Shown here one piece after another: positions 24,579-37,904 of a stretch of 64,000 nt of DNA. Below the pieces are notes generated by a model, which saw only the letters and a list, made by a program, of their open reading frames with translations, had not been told where the DNA came from and did not search any database. The translations under genes and the position numbers were made by a program. The stretch is taken from assembly GCA_963573385.1 (NCBI GenBank), contig CAUYLG010059043.1:1-64000 (forward strand), given 5' to 3'. Positions within the stretch are counted from its first letter, which is position 1, and each line of letters begins with the position of its first letter. This DNA comes from Cacajao melanocephalus (Eukaryota; Chordata; Mammalia; Primates; Pitheciidae).

Positions 24579-26083
24579 AAAGTGGTTTGGCTGGACATAG
24601 CATCCCTGCATCATTTTATCTGGGTGCTAACTGCAGCATGGACCTGGATAGGAATGCCAAGTGAAGAAGAAAAGGCAAGAAGAAGACAAGGAAGGAGGTG
24701 AGGATGTGGCCATGGGGACTGCTTCATTACGTGGTCTGATGGAAAGCCACCAACAGGAGAAGGAGCCATGAGGCTCAAGAAGAGGAAAGTAGTGCTGTGT
24801 TATAGTCGTTGCTTTGATCAATGCTGTCTCAGACAAGAGAATACACTCTAGCTAATTTAAATAAAAGACATGTATTAAAAGTCATTAGCAATTCATAGAA
24901 TTGTTAGGAAAAGCAAGGACACAGAGGCTAGGCTGAGCTTCCAGGAATAACTGTCAGAGGAGCCGCTGCCTCTACCATCATCAGGGAGTCGTCGATCTGG
25001 AAGCTACGTCCCTGCTATTGGCCGGAGACCCTTCCTGCTCCACTGTGATGCACACCAGCAAAAAGCGATGCCTCCAGCCCTGCCTCCCTGCCTGGCATCT
25101 CAGTTTCAAATAACAGTCCCAGAGAGGGCGTCTGATGGGTGGAATTGAAACCTCAACTGGGAACAGTGGAGAGGGAATATGGAAAATGTCATTTTTAGCT
25201 TTCTCCCCGCTGCCAAGAAGGTATGCAAAGCAGAAATAGAATGAATGCTGAATGAGTCAGCCCACAGTATCTTCCTCAGAAGGAAAGGAAGGCCTGTGTT
25301 TCAAGGAGGGAGTGGTTAGGCTGGCAGTGTCAGACGATGCTGAAAGAGACAATGAGTCTTTCTGGAATTTAGTGATGGCAAAACACCTCAACAAAACTGA
25401 ACCAATGCATTCACAGAAGTGAAGTCCTTGAAGAATGAATGTAAAATAAGAAAATGAAGACAGCATATATCATCAAGTGTTTCCAGAAACTTGGCTGTGC
25501 AGAGATGGAAAGAGACAGGGCGGAGCTGCAGGGGTGAGGGCTGTGAAGGGACAACCCAGGGTCATTTTCCCTTCCTCTCCTTTGACTCGGGTTGGTTTGG
25601 TTTCTAGATATCTAAAAACCTATGAGAAAGTCCTCTGAGGCAGGAGTTGGATAAAAAGATAAAATAGATCATTAAAAAGGGGAAAGGACTAATCCTCACA
25701 GTGAGGTTTCTGAGAAGGCAGCAGGGGTAGGGGCAGGGAGGCCCAGAGCACAGGTGGAGGGTGAGCCTGGCGTGGAGTTAGCTGCTTCTCCCCAGAGCAA
25801 GACAAGGATGCGGAGGGTGGAAGCGGGCTCACAGACACAGTAGGAGAAAGACAGGCACAGCCATCTGGTAGCTTATATTTTCTCTGTGAAGTGGGATGCT
25901 CAGTCATCGGCTGAGAGGGAGGAGGAGTGGGCAGCTGAGAGAGAGGAGAGGATCGGCACGATGGCTCCTCTGGAGAGTGAGAGGGCGAGGGGGTCACAGA
26001 CACAGCAAGGGGTGAGCATCACACCCTGTGAGCATGGCGGGACCTGCACACTGCTGTGTGGCTCTCCTGGAGCAGAGAGAAAG

Positions 26084-26084
<1 letters not shown>
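24579..26084. other. Unassigned sequence, purine-rich in parts
   Basis: I recognise no gene or repeat. There are GA-rich segments at 24655-24720 and 25880-26000. Open frames at 25886-26470 and 25900-26559 run into the CA array and are not credible. Confidence 0.5.
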
Positions 26085-26119
<35 letters not shown>

Positions 26120-26420
26120 GACATGCACACACACAGACACACACACACACACACGCACACACAGACACAGAGACACAGACATACAGACATGCGCACACAC
26201 ACACACACACAGACATACAGACATGCACACACACAGACACACACAGACACACAGACACAAACAGAAACAGACACACACAGAGACACATACACAGACACAC
26301 ACACAGACATATACAGAAACACAGACACACATACACACAGAAACACAGACATAGACCCACACACACAGAAACACACAGACCCCCCCACACACACACACAT
26401 GGACACACAGACATACATAT
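26085..26420. repeat. Large imperfect (CA)n array
   Basis: About 335 bases of CA repeats broken by GACA and TACA variants. The longest pure run is about 30 bases at 26086-26115. Four or more frames stay open through it and give His/Thr- or Cys/Val-only products, a repeat artefact. Confidence 0.96.
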
Positions 26421-27039
26421 GTATGATACTTGGGTTTTTGCCAGATGGGTACAACACAAAGAAAACATGAGCTGGGAGGTTGGTTCTGTGAATGCCTAGC
26501 TGGTTTGAGAGGAAAACAGGTGAGGGCTGAGGGAGTGGGAGAAACAGAGGCTGTGGCACTGCTTCAAACCAGGTGGCACCAAGAGCCAGCGTGGCGGGGG
26601 TAGGGGGTGGTAAGCAAATTGCAGGAGAAGAGGCACTGAGAGAGTGCCTTTGCTGACTTAGGGATGTGCAATATTTTGAATGATTTCTGTTTTCCAGATC
26701 CTATAATAGACTCAATGATAACCCCAGGGAAATTCTAATAATGGTGATGGCATATCCACAGGTGGCAGATTTACCCAGAAACCTAAGCTGCAGGGCCTGT
26801 CACCTGCAGGCCCTGGGAGGGACACTAGCAATTTTTGTATTTGTTATTTTGCATATATGCACAAGCTTCAGGGCCCACAAAACTTAGGTTCACCCATAGG
26901 CCCCTTCTCGGGCCTTGGGAGAGGACGTGCAAGTAAGGAACACCACAGTCAAAGGTTCCTCAGCATCACGGCATCTCCATCCCATCACGACATCTAACTG
27001 TACTGAAAGAAATGAGCATCTGTCTGAAGTTTCCACTCA
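26421..27039. other. Unassigned sequence
   Basis: No gene seen. The stretch at 26760-26930 (cctgcaggccctgggaggga, caagcttcagggcccacaaa) has the feel of an old transposon relic but I cannot name it. Confidence 0.45.
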
Positions 27040-27440
27040 TATGCATATGTGTATGGCATAGACTTTAAGATGGCCCCATGACCCCTGTGACTTGCTCCTA
27101 ACCAACAGAATATGACCAACATGATGGGGTGTGACTCCCAGGATTATGCAGTTATACAAGATTTAGTCTCCTTGAAAGGTTTGAAGAAGCCAGCTACCGC
27201 GAGGTCTACATCCACAAGGAAATACAATCTTTCCACACCTGGGTGAGTTTGGAAGCAGATCCCTACCCATGGGAGTCTCCAGATGAGAACTCAACCCTGG
27301 TCAGGACCCTGATTGCAGTTTTGCTGAGGACCCAACTAGGCTGTGCCCAGACACCTGCCCCACAGAAACAGATAATAAATGTGTGTTGTTTTAAGCCACT
27401 GAGTTTACAGTAATTTGTTATGTGGCATTAAAAAATGGAT
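27040..27440 (+). mobile_element. MLT1-type MaLR LTR
   Basis: Good match throughout: aagatggccccatgacccct, gtgacttgctcctaaccaac, aatatgaccaacatgatggg, gataataaatgtgtgttgtt, ttaagccactgagtttac, taatttgttatgtggcat. Confidence 0.88.
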
Positions 27441-27517
27441 ACAATAAGTAAACATAAAGATAATAGCACTTGCTTTGCTGGGTTGGTGTGGGGATTCCAC
27501 GGGATACGTGAATGTGC

Positions 27518-27763
27518 TGCTATGGTTTGAATGTCTACGCCCCTCCAATATTCAGGGGTTGGAACCTAATCCCCAACATGATGGTAGGTTTACCACCCTG
27601 AAGCAGAGAATGGCCCTCAGCAGATACTGAACCAGCTGGTGCCTTGACCTTGGAGACTTCCAGCAGAGATATAACTGTGAGATATAAGTGAGATATAAGT
27701 TTCTGTTCTTTATAAATGACCCAGCCTCAGGTATTTCATTAGAGCTGCAGGAACAGACTAAAA
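27518..27763 (+). mobile_element. MST/THE-type MaLR LTR with internal deletion
   Basis: Begins ctatggtttgaatgtctacg and gttggaacctaatccccaac, then jumps to the 3' half (ttgaccttggagacttccag; tctttataaatgacccagcc). About 245 bp against a usual ~400 bp. It also holds a local duplication gtgagatataa at ~27677 and ~27688. Confidence 0.8.
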
Positions 27764-28327
27764 CAGTGGCCAACACAATTCCAGGTGCCTGGTAAATGCT
27801 TCCCTTCTGCCCCTTCGGGGACAGAAGTTCTATAAGAAGCAATAGCTTTAGTGAGAAGCAACTCATCCCAACTCAGGAATCGCAGACACAGATTTTGAAT
27901 AATGAGTGGGATGTTGATTTGTGGAGAATGAGGGAAAAAGGAACTCCACACAGAAGAAATAGCAAAGCAAAGGGAAAGAGTCACAGAAGTGAATAGCATT
28001 GCCAGTAACCACAAGTAAGGTGGTGCAGCCAGGGTAGGTTTCGCTGGTCAATGTCATGAGAAAACCAACAAGGTGGTTTGGGACGAGGTCATGGAAAGTT
28101 TCGAACATGAAGCTAAGGAAATCTTAATATTTTAAATTAATAACCTGCACCTTTCATTTCCAACTTAAATCGGAAAGTAGATTTACTTATATTTAAATAC
28201 AATTTGGCAATTGTAGAGTTCATCATCATATAAGTTTAAGTGTGATGCTTTTTACTTGGGTAAAAATGATATTTAAACAATAGTAAGAATTTTAAAAAAA
28301 TCTTTCTTATATATTCATCTATCCATT
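27764..28327. other. Unassigned sequence
   Basis: No gene or clear repeat. The first 30 bases resemble an L2/MIR 3' end. AT-rich from 28110. Confidence 0.5.
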
Positions 28328-28717
28328 GTGAGTGTGTATGTGTGTGTGTGTGTGGTATATGTGTGCAGTGTCTGTGTGTGTCTATCTGTGGGGGGCATGT
28401 GGTGTGCATATGTCTGGTGTCCATGTCTGCACGTGTGGTGTGATACACGTGTGTGAGTGTGGGTATGGCATAATGTGGTGTGTGTGTCTCTGTGTGTGTA
28501 GTGGGTGGGTGTGCAATGTCTGTGTGTGTTCTATTCTGTGGGCGTGTGTGCAATGTCTGTGTGTGTGGTGTGCATGGTGTCTCTGTGTGGTACGGTGTGG
28601 AAAATGTGTCTGATATTTGTGTGTCTGTCTCTGTGAAGGGTGTGTGTGTGTGTGCTATGTGTGGGTTTGGTGTCTGTGTCTGTGCATCTCTGTGTGTGGT
28701 GTATTATGTGTGTGGTG

Positions 28718-28757
<40 letters not shown>
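28328..28757. repeat. Large imperfect (TG)n array
   Basis: About 430 bases of TG/TC/GG-interrupted repeats, ending in a pure (TG)18 run at about 28720-28756. It is the reverse-complement type of the (CA)n array 1.9 kb upstream. Open frames through it are artefacts. Confidence 0.96.
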
Positions 28758-30107
28758 CAGCTATGGGAAGGTGTTCCTCAGATCTGCAACTGCAGGGAGT
28801 GTGATTGAGCCAATAGCCCAGCTGCTGGACTCTGAGATGCATTGCTGCGTTTGTGCCAAGACCCTGCTTCCCTGATGGAGGGCTGCAGGACACTAAGGTA
28901 GCCTTTCCTGGCAGTCTAATGGGCAACTTTGGCTCAAGGATTGGGCGACAGCCTTGCTGAGCTCCTGAGCACTGCAGAGCAGCCTGGGGCTTCCGTCTAA
29001 ACGTCCTCCTTCCCTCCCTCCTCCTTCACTCATGGCCAGGCTTGCCTTGCAGCCTGATGGCTCTTCATGTCTCCTCAGCTCCCTCCTCACTGCCTCTTAC
29101 AGGCCTTTCCCCTAATGAATTTCCAGCCAATCAATCCTGTCATGCATCTGCTTCTGGAAGGACCCAGAATAATGCAGTGGGGACAGGAATGGGTTGAGAA
29201 AGCAGGCAGAAAGCTGAGATGTGGAATTGGCCTACCCACTCTAGCAGGTGGAGAGGTTGCAGTTCTGGCTGGGAGCTGGGTCATTTCGAGTCCCTGGCCT
29301 AAGGCTCCAGACTTGACCAGTAGTGGCCTGGCAAATGTTCTGGGAGGGGATAATGTGGCTTGTGCCATGATACAGGCATTTTAAGAATACAGGTGGAAAA
29401 ATGCTTACAAAAAAAAGGCAGAGTGGGCTGGATCTCACTAAGCTGTTTTGATGCACGCCGAGGAAGGAGAGACAAAGGCCTGTTCATGCAGGGCCCTGTG
29501 ACAGCTGACAAAGAGGATTCCATCTCCCGCAGACGAGGAAGAGACACACAGCTGAGAGACAGGCTGAGGACCTGATTGTTAGAGTCATGGAGCTCCAGAG
29601 AGGTTTAAGTGCTCAGCCAAGGCAGGTCTGCTATGCAAAGGTCAGTGCCCTCGTGGGGAAAACCTAGGATCCTAAATATGGTATAGGGCTATGTAGGTCC
29701 TGGCTATCAGATCAGCCCTGAAGATCTGAGCTCTACACCCTGCCTGGCTGGCCCCTTGGGCTTGTGGAGGTGGCCCACCCCTTCCTAGGATGGTCTAGCA
29801 TTCCCACTAAGCTGGCAGATGCTTGCAGAACCCCCAAGGCAGCAAATGCCCCCTGAGAAGCCATGCCTCCTCTCCTCCTGACTTCAGGGATGTGTATTTG
29901 CAAAGATATTCAGTGTTAGAAAAGAAGGTGAAAGAATGGAGTCTGATCATGAGACCTGCTCCTGCGTTAGACAATGCTGGGAGCAATACTTCGCTACCTG
30001 CTCCATTAAATTCTTGCTCTTGGAAGATAACACTGTGAACCAATTAAAGTGGCTTCTTATCAAAACTAACAGCTTGCTCATAAAGGCTCACTGCAAGACC
30101 CTCATCT
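28758..30107. other. Unassigned sequence, moderately GC-rich
   Basis: No recognisable gene or repeat over 1.35 kb. The stretch ending gcttctggaaggacccagaa at ~29168 may be an LTR 3' relic. Some pyrimidine-rich runs, e.g. 29003-29030. Confidence 0.45.
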
Positions 30108-30411
30108 CAGTGGGGCACAGTGACATCTGTAGTCTCAGTGCTTTGGGAGGCCGGGATGAGAGGACTACTTGAAGCCAGGAGTTCAAGACCAACCTGGGCA
30201 ACATAGTGAGACTCTATCTTTACAAAAATAAAAACTAAAAAAATGACATGGATGTGGTGCCATGCCTGTAATCCTAGCTATGCAGGAGACAGAGACAGAA
30301 AGATAGCATGAGCCCAGGAGTCCGAGGCTGTAGTGAGCTCTGATGGCACCACTGTACTCTAGCCTAGGTGAGAAAGTGAGACTCTGTTTCAGAACAAAAC
30401 AAAACAAAAAC
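30108..30411 (+). mobile_element. AluJ-like, diverged
   Basis: Both arms are present but heavily mutated (aacctgggcaacatagtgag). The tail is (CAAAA)n. Confidence 0.88.
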
Positions 30412-31607
30412 CCCTCCTTGTGTTCACCTCTTCAAGCCTATCATATCTTAATTTTGCCCAATCTTGCAAGCAAGCAAGACATGCCTTAAATTCACATAAT
30501 CTGGGTCGTAACAGCCTCTAACACCTTTCCTCATTTCTCTGTTTTGAAATGATTCTAAGAGTCTAACGATGTAGTATTCTCCCTGACTGCTGTAGGTCTA
30601 ATACACTTAGATTTGCTTGATCAACAGATTTTTCTGGTGGTCCCTTTGGAAAAACAATAATTAGCACAAAATAGACATGGATAATAATAAATAGAATAAA
30701 TTTAACATGCAAGACATCGCTCACTGTAGTTTATTATCTATATTGATTTATTATTATCCATGTGCTGACCTGTTCTACCTATGATGTGTCCAGCCTGAGT
30801 AAGTTCCGATCCACCCATCTTCTCAACAGGGAAAAGGTAAGACACATTTAAGCAATGGATGTCAGTCTGAGAATGGAATCTAATCCTGAAATATATAAAT
30901 GAATGTTCTTCACATTTCAGTTTTAAAGAAACAGTTGTTGACTCACCTACAGGAGGAAATAATGATTTTTTTCCTCCTACAAGGGTTAATTGGTTAACTC
31001 TACCCTGTTTGTTTTACTTAAAATGTGACATACTTTGCATTTATTCAGTTGATTAAGATTTATCTTGCTTAGTTAATGACTAACTTTTGGCTGGCCTTTT
31101 TAGGTTCTGAAACAGTTGTCAGGTCTCTATTTGTGTGTATTAGAGATAGGAAGAACAGTATCCAGCACACCTAGGCTATTTGAGCACTTAGAGGAAAGAT
31201 CAGATTTTGACAGGAATGTTCCTGTTAATGGATGCAGACTTTGGCCCCATTAACAAGAGGTTTCATTGTTCAAACTGGTCATCTGGGAATTACTGTAATT
31301 ACTCTGGCAAATGAAGAAAACAAACCTATCAAAAAACTTTGTTTGTTGCTGTTATTTATGATTTTAAAATGTGTTTTTATGGGTTTTTTAATATGTTCAT
31401 GCTATAATAGGTGTTAAAACAAACAGACATAATAACTTTTCCCACATACTGCTCCTGTCTCAAATACAAATTCTGCACAAACATTTGCAAATTGTGCACA
31501 AATTCTACTCCCTGCTCTATAGATACTCCCTGAAAATTGAGTACAAATCAAGGATTCACAAATCTGGATTTGTTTCTCTTAGTTTCCTTTATAGTTTCTA
31601 GTCTCAG
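30412..31607. other. Unassigned sequence with two inverted repeats
   Basis: No gene recognised. It contains an 18-bp perfect inverted repeat at 30675-30763. A small hairpin aggaggaaa / tttcctcct lies at about 30952-30979. Confidence 0.5.
30675..30763. repeat. 18-bp perfect inverted repeat, 53-bp loop
   Basis: acatggataataataaat at 30675-30692 is the exact reverse complement of atttattattatccatgt at 30746-30763. Outside the arms, tagcaca on the left and tgtgctga on the right also pair if a 6- to 8-base gap is allowed, as in an eroded transposon terminus. Confidence 0.9.
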
Positions 31608-32260
<653 letters not shown>

Positions 32261-32544
32261 TCATTATCTGCGGACTCCATCCCAGAGAGTCTGTAATCTA
32301 GTTATCCGGCCCTAGCCCTCATTGCATATGAGATGGTAATTGTAGTTCAAAAGAGTAAGGGACCAGTGCCAGCTGAGTAGGCAGTCGATAAGGGTCTTAG
32401 TGCTAATTGCTAGCCTTTGAGCTTTGAATATTTGTCTCTTTCCTGTTGACCCAAGGCTTTCTGCCAAGTAGCTAATCTGTAAATACATGCTTAAATATAC
32501 TCAAGGCGTCCCTATTCTTAAAACACTATTTTGATTGTGCTTTT

Positions 32545-32770
32545 GATTCCCTGATCAAAACTTTCCATTGACTACTGAGAAGAGTCCAAAGCCTGTCAGC
32601 TGAAATTTCCAGCTTTTTAAAGTCAGATCTTTACTTACCTTTCCAGACTTCTCTTCTGCTATTCTCCTGTGCACTCCAGAAATTCTGATCAAAAGGAGCT
32701 ACTCAGTACTCCCTGCAGTGCTGGCATTGCCCTGCCTGGCCTTTGCTTATCTCTTTCAATATTTCAGCGC
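32545..32770 (+). repeat. L2 relic
   Basis: Loose ordered matches: aaactttccattgactactg, gagtccaaagcctgtcagct, cctgcctggcctttgcttat. Poorly conserved. Confidence 0.5.
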
Positions 32771-33005
32771 CATCCTCCCTCCCCTGAGAGGCTCAGTCAG
32801 GTGAAATGTTTAGGAAGAACCAGCCTGTGGTGAGGTGAGGACAGGGAAGGGGGTGGATCCTGTGCTTCAGTTGGGATGGGATAATTAACATAAAAATGCA
32901 TCACTCTTGAAGATCTTTCTCCACTTGTCTCATGCTCCTGTTTTCTCTCTTTGTTTTTTTGTTTTTTGTATTTTATGCTGTTTTCTTACTTTCAGTTAAC
33001 ATCTC

Positions 33006-33304
<299 letters not shown>

Positions 33305-33589
33305 TAACATCTTTTTATCATGATTTTCACAAGGGTTGTGTAAGCATTCCTTCAAAACTGATGGAGTATGCTTAGGGAGAGTGCCTGCTCCTCTCACCTC
33401 CCTCCCTGCAGCACCACCTGGTATGTTCAGCCTGCTCTGTCTCTGTTCATGAATGGCCCAGCCTTCTCAGTTCCAGCTCCTGCCCCCATTGGATTCCCAT
33501 GGACTTCCTTTGTAACCAGTAGTACCGTAACGAGGTCCTTCACACATACAAACATTCTGTAAATATTTTGTTTTCTCCCTCATCTGTTC

Positions 33590-33695
33590 TTTGGGAGCTG
33601 GGATTCTGCCTTATAATCATCTGTACCTCTTCATCTTCTAGAACAGGGCTTTGCCTATAGTACATGACATTGAGCCCATCAAATAAAAGCAACCA
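33590..33695 (+). repeat. L2 3' end relic
   Basis: gggagctgggattctgcctt followed by atctgtacctcttcatcttc and ending cccatcaaataaa follows the order of the L2 3' end. Confidence 0.55.
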
Positions 33696-35093
33696 AAAAG
33701 CAAGATATTTTTGCAATCTGAAAAATACGTTTACAATGAGAAACATCACTTGTAGCTACCTGTAGTATATGGCAAACACTGTTGAAACAGAGCCACATGT
33801 ATGGATGGTCGAAATGCTTTCCTGCTTGTTACCTCCGTCTCTCTCCATTTTTACCTGTTTGGAAGAAGGCAAGTATTCACTTTGGTCCCATTTCATCCGG
33901 GCAGTGGCCAAAGTGGCCTATAATTCACGCAGTAGGTTGTTTTGTCTGTATAGTGCCAAATAATTGGTATCACTTGTTGTTGTTTTAAATTATTGAGTTG
34001 ACTTCAGCAAGCAGTAGTTTGGGTATCTCAAAACACCTTGAATCTGACCAAAAAGTCACAGAAAAACAAAGGAATTTCATGTAGTATATGAGGTTTTATC
34101 TTTGAGCAGGGAAGTTCCCAAGATTTCAAGGCAAATGCACAGAAGAATATGTGTAGAAATGTCAGCAGTACCAAATTCTTATCCTAATTCTGACCCTGAA
34201 GCTCTTGGGTCTTCATGAGAGGAGTCTCTTCTTTCGTTGAGTCTCTTCTTTGCATAGGCAGTTGCTAGCAGGTCACTTTCTTCTGACTCCTTTGCCCTCA
34301 AAAGGATGCTTTAGGAGGCCGCATCATGATGATCCAGTACTCCTGAAGAACAGGTCAGGACAGTATTAAATTATTTATTTGCTTCCTGCACCTGTGTTTG
34401 TTGCCTTCCAAGGCACTGAAAACCCAAAGGCTTCCTTTCTGCTGCTCTGAGAAATTATTCTGTCTAGAATATTTGATCACACATCCAAACAGATGCCAAA
34501 TGGAAAATGACATGCCAGATGTCAATCCAGGCAGCAGCAAGTTGGCCAGGACACTACATCTCTGAATTTAAATGGCCTAAAACCTCATATTTATCCTGAA
34601 TGGTCATCTTATGCCCACTGTTCACAGATCGTAGAATCCTAGAGTCCTGAGCAAACAGAAATCCTGCAGTTCACTTGCATTCATCTTTCAGAAACCCGAA
34701 CAGGTTAAATGTCTCCAACAGTTAATACCCAGTGGATATTAGAAGAAAGAAGAAGCCTAGGGGAATCCAGGTGTTGCACCTGCAAACTGTGACCAAAAGA
34801 GTGACTCATAATATACTTTGTGTTATTTCAGAGTTTAAGATGGAGACAGTTTATTTCAGACATGATGACCCACTCCTAGCCAATTTCAGCAGGTAACATA
34901 GAGACTTGAACCAGCTAAATCTGTTGCAGACAAATATATAGTATTTGTCAAACACAGAAAGGGGGTGTTGAATATGCATTAAGTCAGATTCCAAATTTCT
35001 CACCCCAAACAGTTGGTGGAGAACAGTCACATGTTTTACAGTCATGTATCCCAAAACTGTCTGTTACAGCAACACCTTTAGATTCCTTGCAGG
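33696..35093. other. Unassigned, repeat-poor sequence
   Basis: 1.4 kb without a recognised repeat. There is a local direct duplication of gagtctcttctttcgttgagtctcttcttt type at about 34219-34251. No exon could be supported. Confidence 0.5.
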
Positions 35094-35404
35094 TCAGGTG
35101 TGGTAGCTCATGCCTGTAATTCCAGCACTTTGGGAGGCTGAGGCAGAAGGATTGCTTGAGCCCAGGAGTTGAGACCAACCTGGGTAACATAGCAAGACTC
35201 CATCTTCACAAAAAATTTAAAAATTAGCCAAGCTTGTTGGTGTTCACCTGTAGTCTCAGCTACTCAGGAGGGTGAAGTGGGAGGATCACTTAAGCCTGGG
35301 AGGTTGAGGCTGCAGTGAGCAGTGATCATATTACTGTACTCCAGACTGGGCAACAGATGAAGACCCTGTCTCCAAACAAACAAACAAGCAAACAAACAAA
35401 AAAT
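35094..35404 (+). mobile_element. AluJ-like, full length
   Basis: gaccaacctgggtaacatag marks an older Alu. The tail is (CAAA)n at 35374-35403. Confidence 0.92.
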
Positions 35405-35518
35405 ACTCCTTGACTATCTTTAAAAGATTAACTACATGAGCAAGCTTTCATGAGCAGTTGAATTTTTCCCTTGGATGCATTGTGAGCAAGCTCCTTGGAG
35501 TTTGGTGAGCCTTTTGCC

Positions 35519-36207
35519 TGTAAACCAAAGAAAATAACTATCATTTTTAGAGGTTTATTTTGCCAAAGGTGAAGATATGCCTGGGGGCAGGGGAAAGGTA
35601 CACAAAACCACAGGAAACATCTGGGATCTGTGATTTTTTTCTCAAAGAGGGTCTAGGGACTTCAATATTCAAAGGGAAAAAGAGCAGGCAGTAGGGGAAA
35701 GAAGGAGGAAAAAAAAGGGAAAGGGTAGGTAAAAGAGGCAAACAGTTGCATTCCTTTGTCTTTTGATCACCTAAGCCACCTTTTTCATGTGAAAGGAGGG
35801 AGTAAAGGAATAGTCAATTATCTTGTGCTCAGTGAATCTCCATTTTTACATCAGGTAAAATAAACATAGAAAGTAGAGGAAGCAGTTAGATACGTATTCA
35901 TCTCAGGTGAGCAGAGGGATGGTGACTTTTAGTTCTTGGTTTTTGTTCCCTCTCTGTAGAAGATTTGTTGTTAATTTATTAATACATTGCAGGGTGAAAT
36001 TCAACAGAACTGTTTTAGGGTAAAGATCTTGGGGTGCACAAGTGATTTCCTTGTGAGGAAATTGTGAGAGAGGACTGTTGCCTTTTATCTTGTAGCTATC
36101 TATTTAGAAACAAAATAGAAGGTAGGTTTGCCTGACTCAGTTCCCAGCTTGACTGTTCCCTTCGGCTTAGAGAGTTTGGGGTCCCAAGATTTTATTTTCG
36201 TTTCGCA
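35519..36207 (-). mobile_element. MLT2-like ERVL solo LTR, 689 bp
   Basis: On the minus strand it starts TGCGAAACGAAAATAAAATC and tgggaccccaaac, then ccagtcaagctgggaactg-like wording, and ends TTTGGTTTACA. A 4-bp repeat tgcc borders both ends (35515-35518 and 36208-36211), a plausible target-site duplication. Confidence 0.7.
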
Positions 36208-36441
36208 TGCCATAGGAAATGTAACAACTGTAGAAATGAGATTTCTGAGTTGGGTCTCTCAAGACCCATTTGAGTACAAGGTTGGAGAATGCTGGTCCTC
36301 AAAAGCCTGTCCTGAGTCTGCTCTGGACACCTGGAGGCCGTGACTGCGAGAATGAGGGAGAGGTCAATGAGCAGAAGCAAGCTGTCACTAGGGAAAGAGC
36401 ATGGAACCCTCAATTCCAGCTCTAACTCTTTCCAGCCCTAT

Positions 36442-36645
36442 TATGAACTGGATGCTTGTGTCCCCTGGAAATTCATATGTTGAAATTCTAACCCTCATGT
36501 GATGGTCTTAGGAGGGGCATTTGGGGATAAGTAGGTCATGAAGGTGGAGCCCTCACAGATGATATTAATGCCCTTATAAGAAGAAGCCTGAGAGCTTGCT
36601 CACTCTCTCAGCGCTTCACCACGTGAAAATGAAATGAGAAGGCAT
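36442..36645 (+). mobile_element. MST-type MaLR LTR, 5' half
   Basis: atgaactggatgcttgtgtc, aaattcatatgttgaaattc, tgatggtcttaggaggggca and atgcccttataagaagaagc are MaLR LTR blocks. It stops before the 3' half. Confidence 0.82.
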
Positions 36646-36664
36646 CACCTGCAAACCCAAAAGT

Positions 36665-36745
36665 GGCCTGGATAGTCCAAGATCAAGAGGTTGGAATACC
36701 TGGGATCTGGTGAGGGCTGCTTCCTGGCCATCCCTGGATGTTATT
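36665..36745 (-). mobile_element. Inverted MaLR LTR fragment
   Basis: gtccaagatcaagaggttgg and ggatctggtgagggctgctt read as a reversed MST/MLT1 segment, immediately after the forward MST half. Confidence 0.65.
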
Positions 36746-37071
36746 TCCTTTGATCCCCAGTCTACTAGTGGTACCCTAAGCCCTTCACTCAGGCACCCCA
36801 AGTAGCCTTGCCATCACCTGGTCCTCAATAAAACCCCTATCCCCAAGTTTAGTTAGGTGTTAGAAAGGAAAGGTGTCTGATTGAATGGGTCCACACTCAG
36901 TATCTATTAGCTTCAAAGTCCTCTGGGAAATATGAACTATTTCCATATGCATGGAAAATGGGAAATATGCATGTTTTGAAAAAAGGTGCTCAATAACCAA
37001 CTGACTCTCAAATCAGTTGAATTTCAGACAAGATAAAAAGTTCAAAAGGCAGTATTCAGAGTAGCCATCAT

Positions 37072-37380
37072 GAGCCAGGTGTGATAGTTCACGCCTATAA
37101 TTTTAGCACTTTAGAAGGCCAGCATGGGAGGTCTACTTGAGACCAGGAGTTCAAGACCAGCCTGGTCAACATAGTGAGAGCCCATCTCTGTAAAAAATTT
37201 TAAAACAATTAGCCAGGCATGATAGTACACACCTGTGATCCTAGCTACCCAGGAGGCTGAGTCAGGAAGATCACGAGCCCGGAAGTTCAAGGCTGCAGTG
37301 AGCTATCATGCCATGGCTGGAGCTTTGATCACTCCAGCCTGGGCAACAGAGCCAAACCCTATCTCTTAAAAAAAAAAAAT
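37072..37380 (+). mobile_element. AluJ-like, full length
   Basis: gaccagcctggtcaacatag. The right arm contains an insertion near 37308-37330 (ccatggctggagctttgatc). A tail of 13 A. Confidence 0.9.
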
Positions 37381-37904
37381 CTACAAAAACAGAGGAACCA
37401 TCATAACAGCAGATCCAGTCCTGCCCCAGAGCCTAGAATATGTCATCAGTCAGAATATTCTTGCTTTTCACATAGTCACCTTCTTCTCATCCTTCTCTGG
37501 ACACTGCATTGTCCATCCCGCTTTGATTGCTAGGGCACAGTAGTTGGGCTCTGGCAGGTATAGTAAGAGGGTGCTTGCTGAGCCCTTTGATGGTAGGGGT
37601 CATATATAATTTCTGGATTTGCATGTCAGAGACTGTCCAGTCTGTTTCCTCTAGGCAATCATTCCTCTGGGCAATCATTCTCCATCTTTTAGGAGAGAGA
37701 TATTCCAAATGATGTAATTGTTTGAATATGGGTGGTCAGAGCCTCAAACCTCACCTTTTCCATCCTGAGATATGGTGTCTTCTGATTTTGAGGGCAACGA
37801 ATGTACTTTATATGCATCTATATCCACCACAAGGTCTAGAATTGCATTTAGGACAGTCTCATGTAAATGAATGAAATACTAAATACAACAGATATTACTA
37901 ATAC
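37381..37904. other. Unassigned sequence
   Basis: No gene recognised. A short direct duplication, gcaatcattc(c/t)tctggg-like, occurs at ~37657 and ~37670. Confidence 0.45.

Noticed and set aside
25886..26559. Open frames of 194 and 219 codons on opposite strands
   Set aside because: They are open because a dinucleotide array has no stops in those frames. The products are His/Thr or Cys/Val runs, with no domain and frames open on both strands.
28480..28926. 131-codon open frames on both strands
   Set aside because: Same cause, the (TG)n array.
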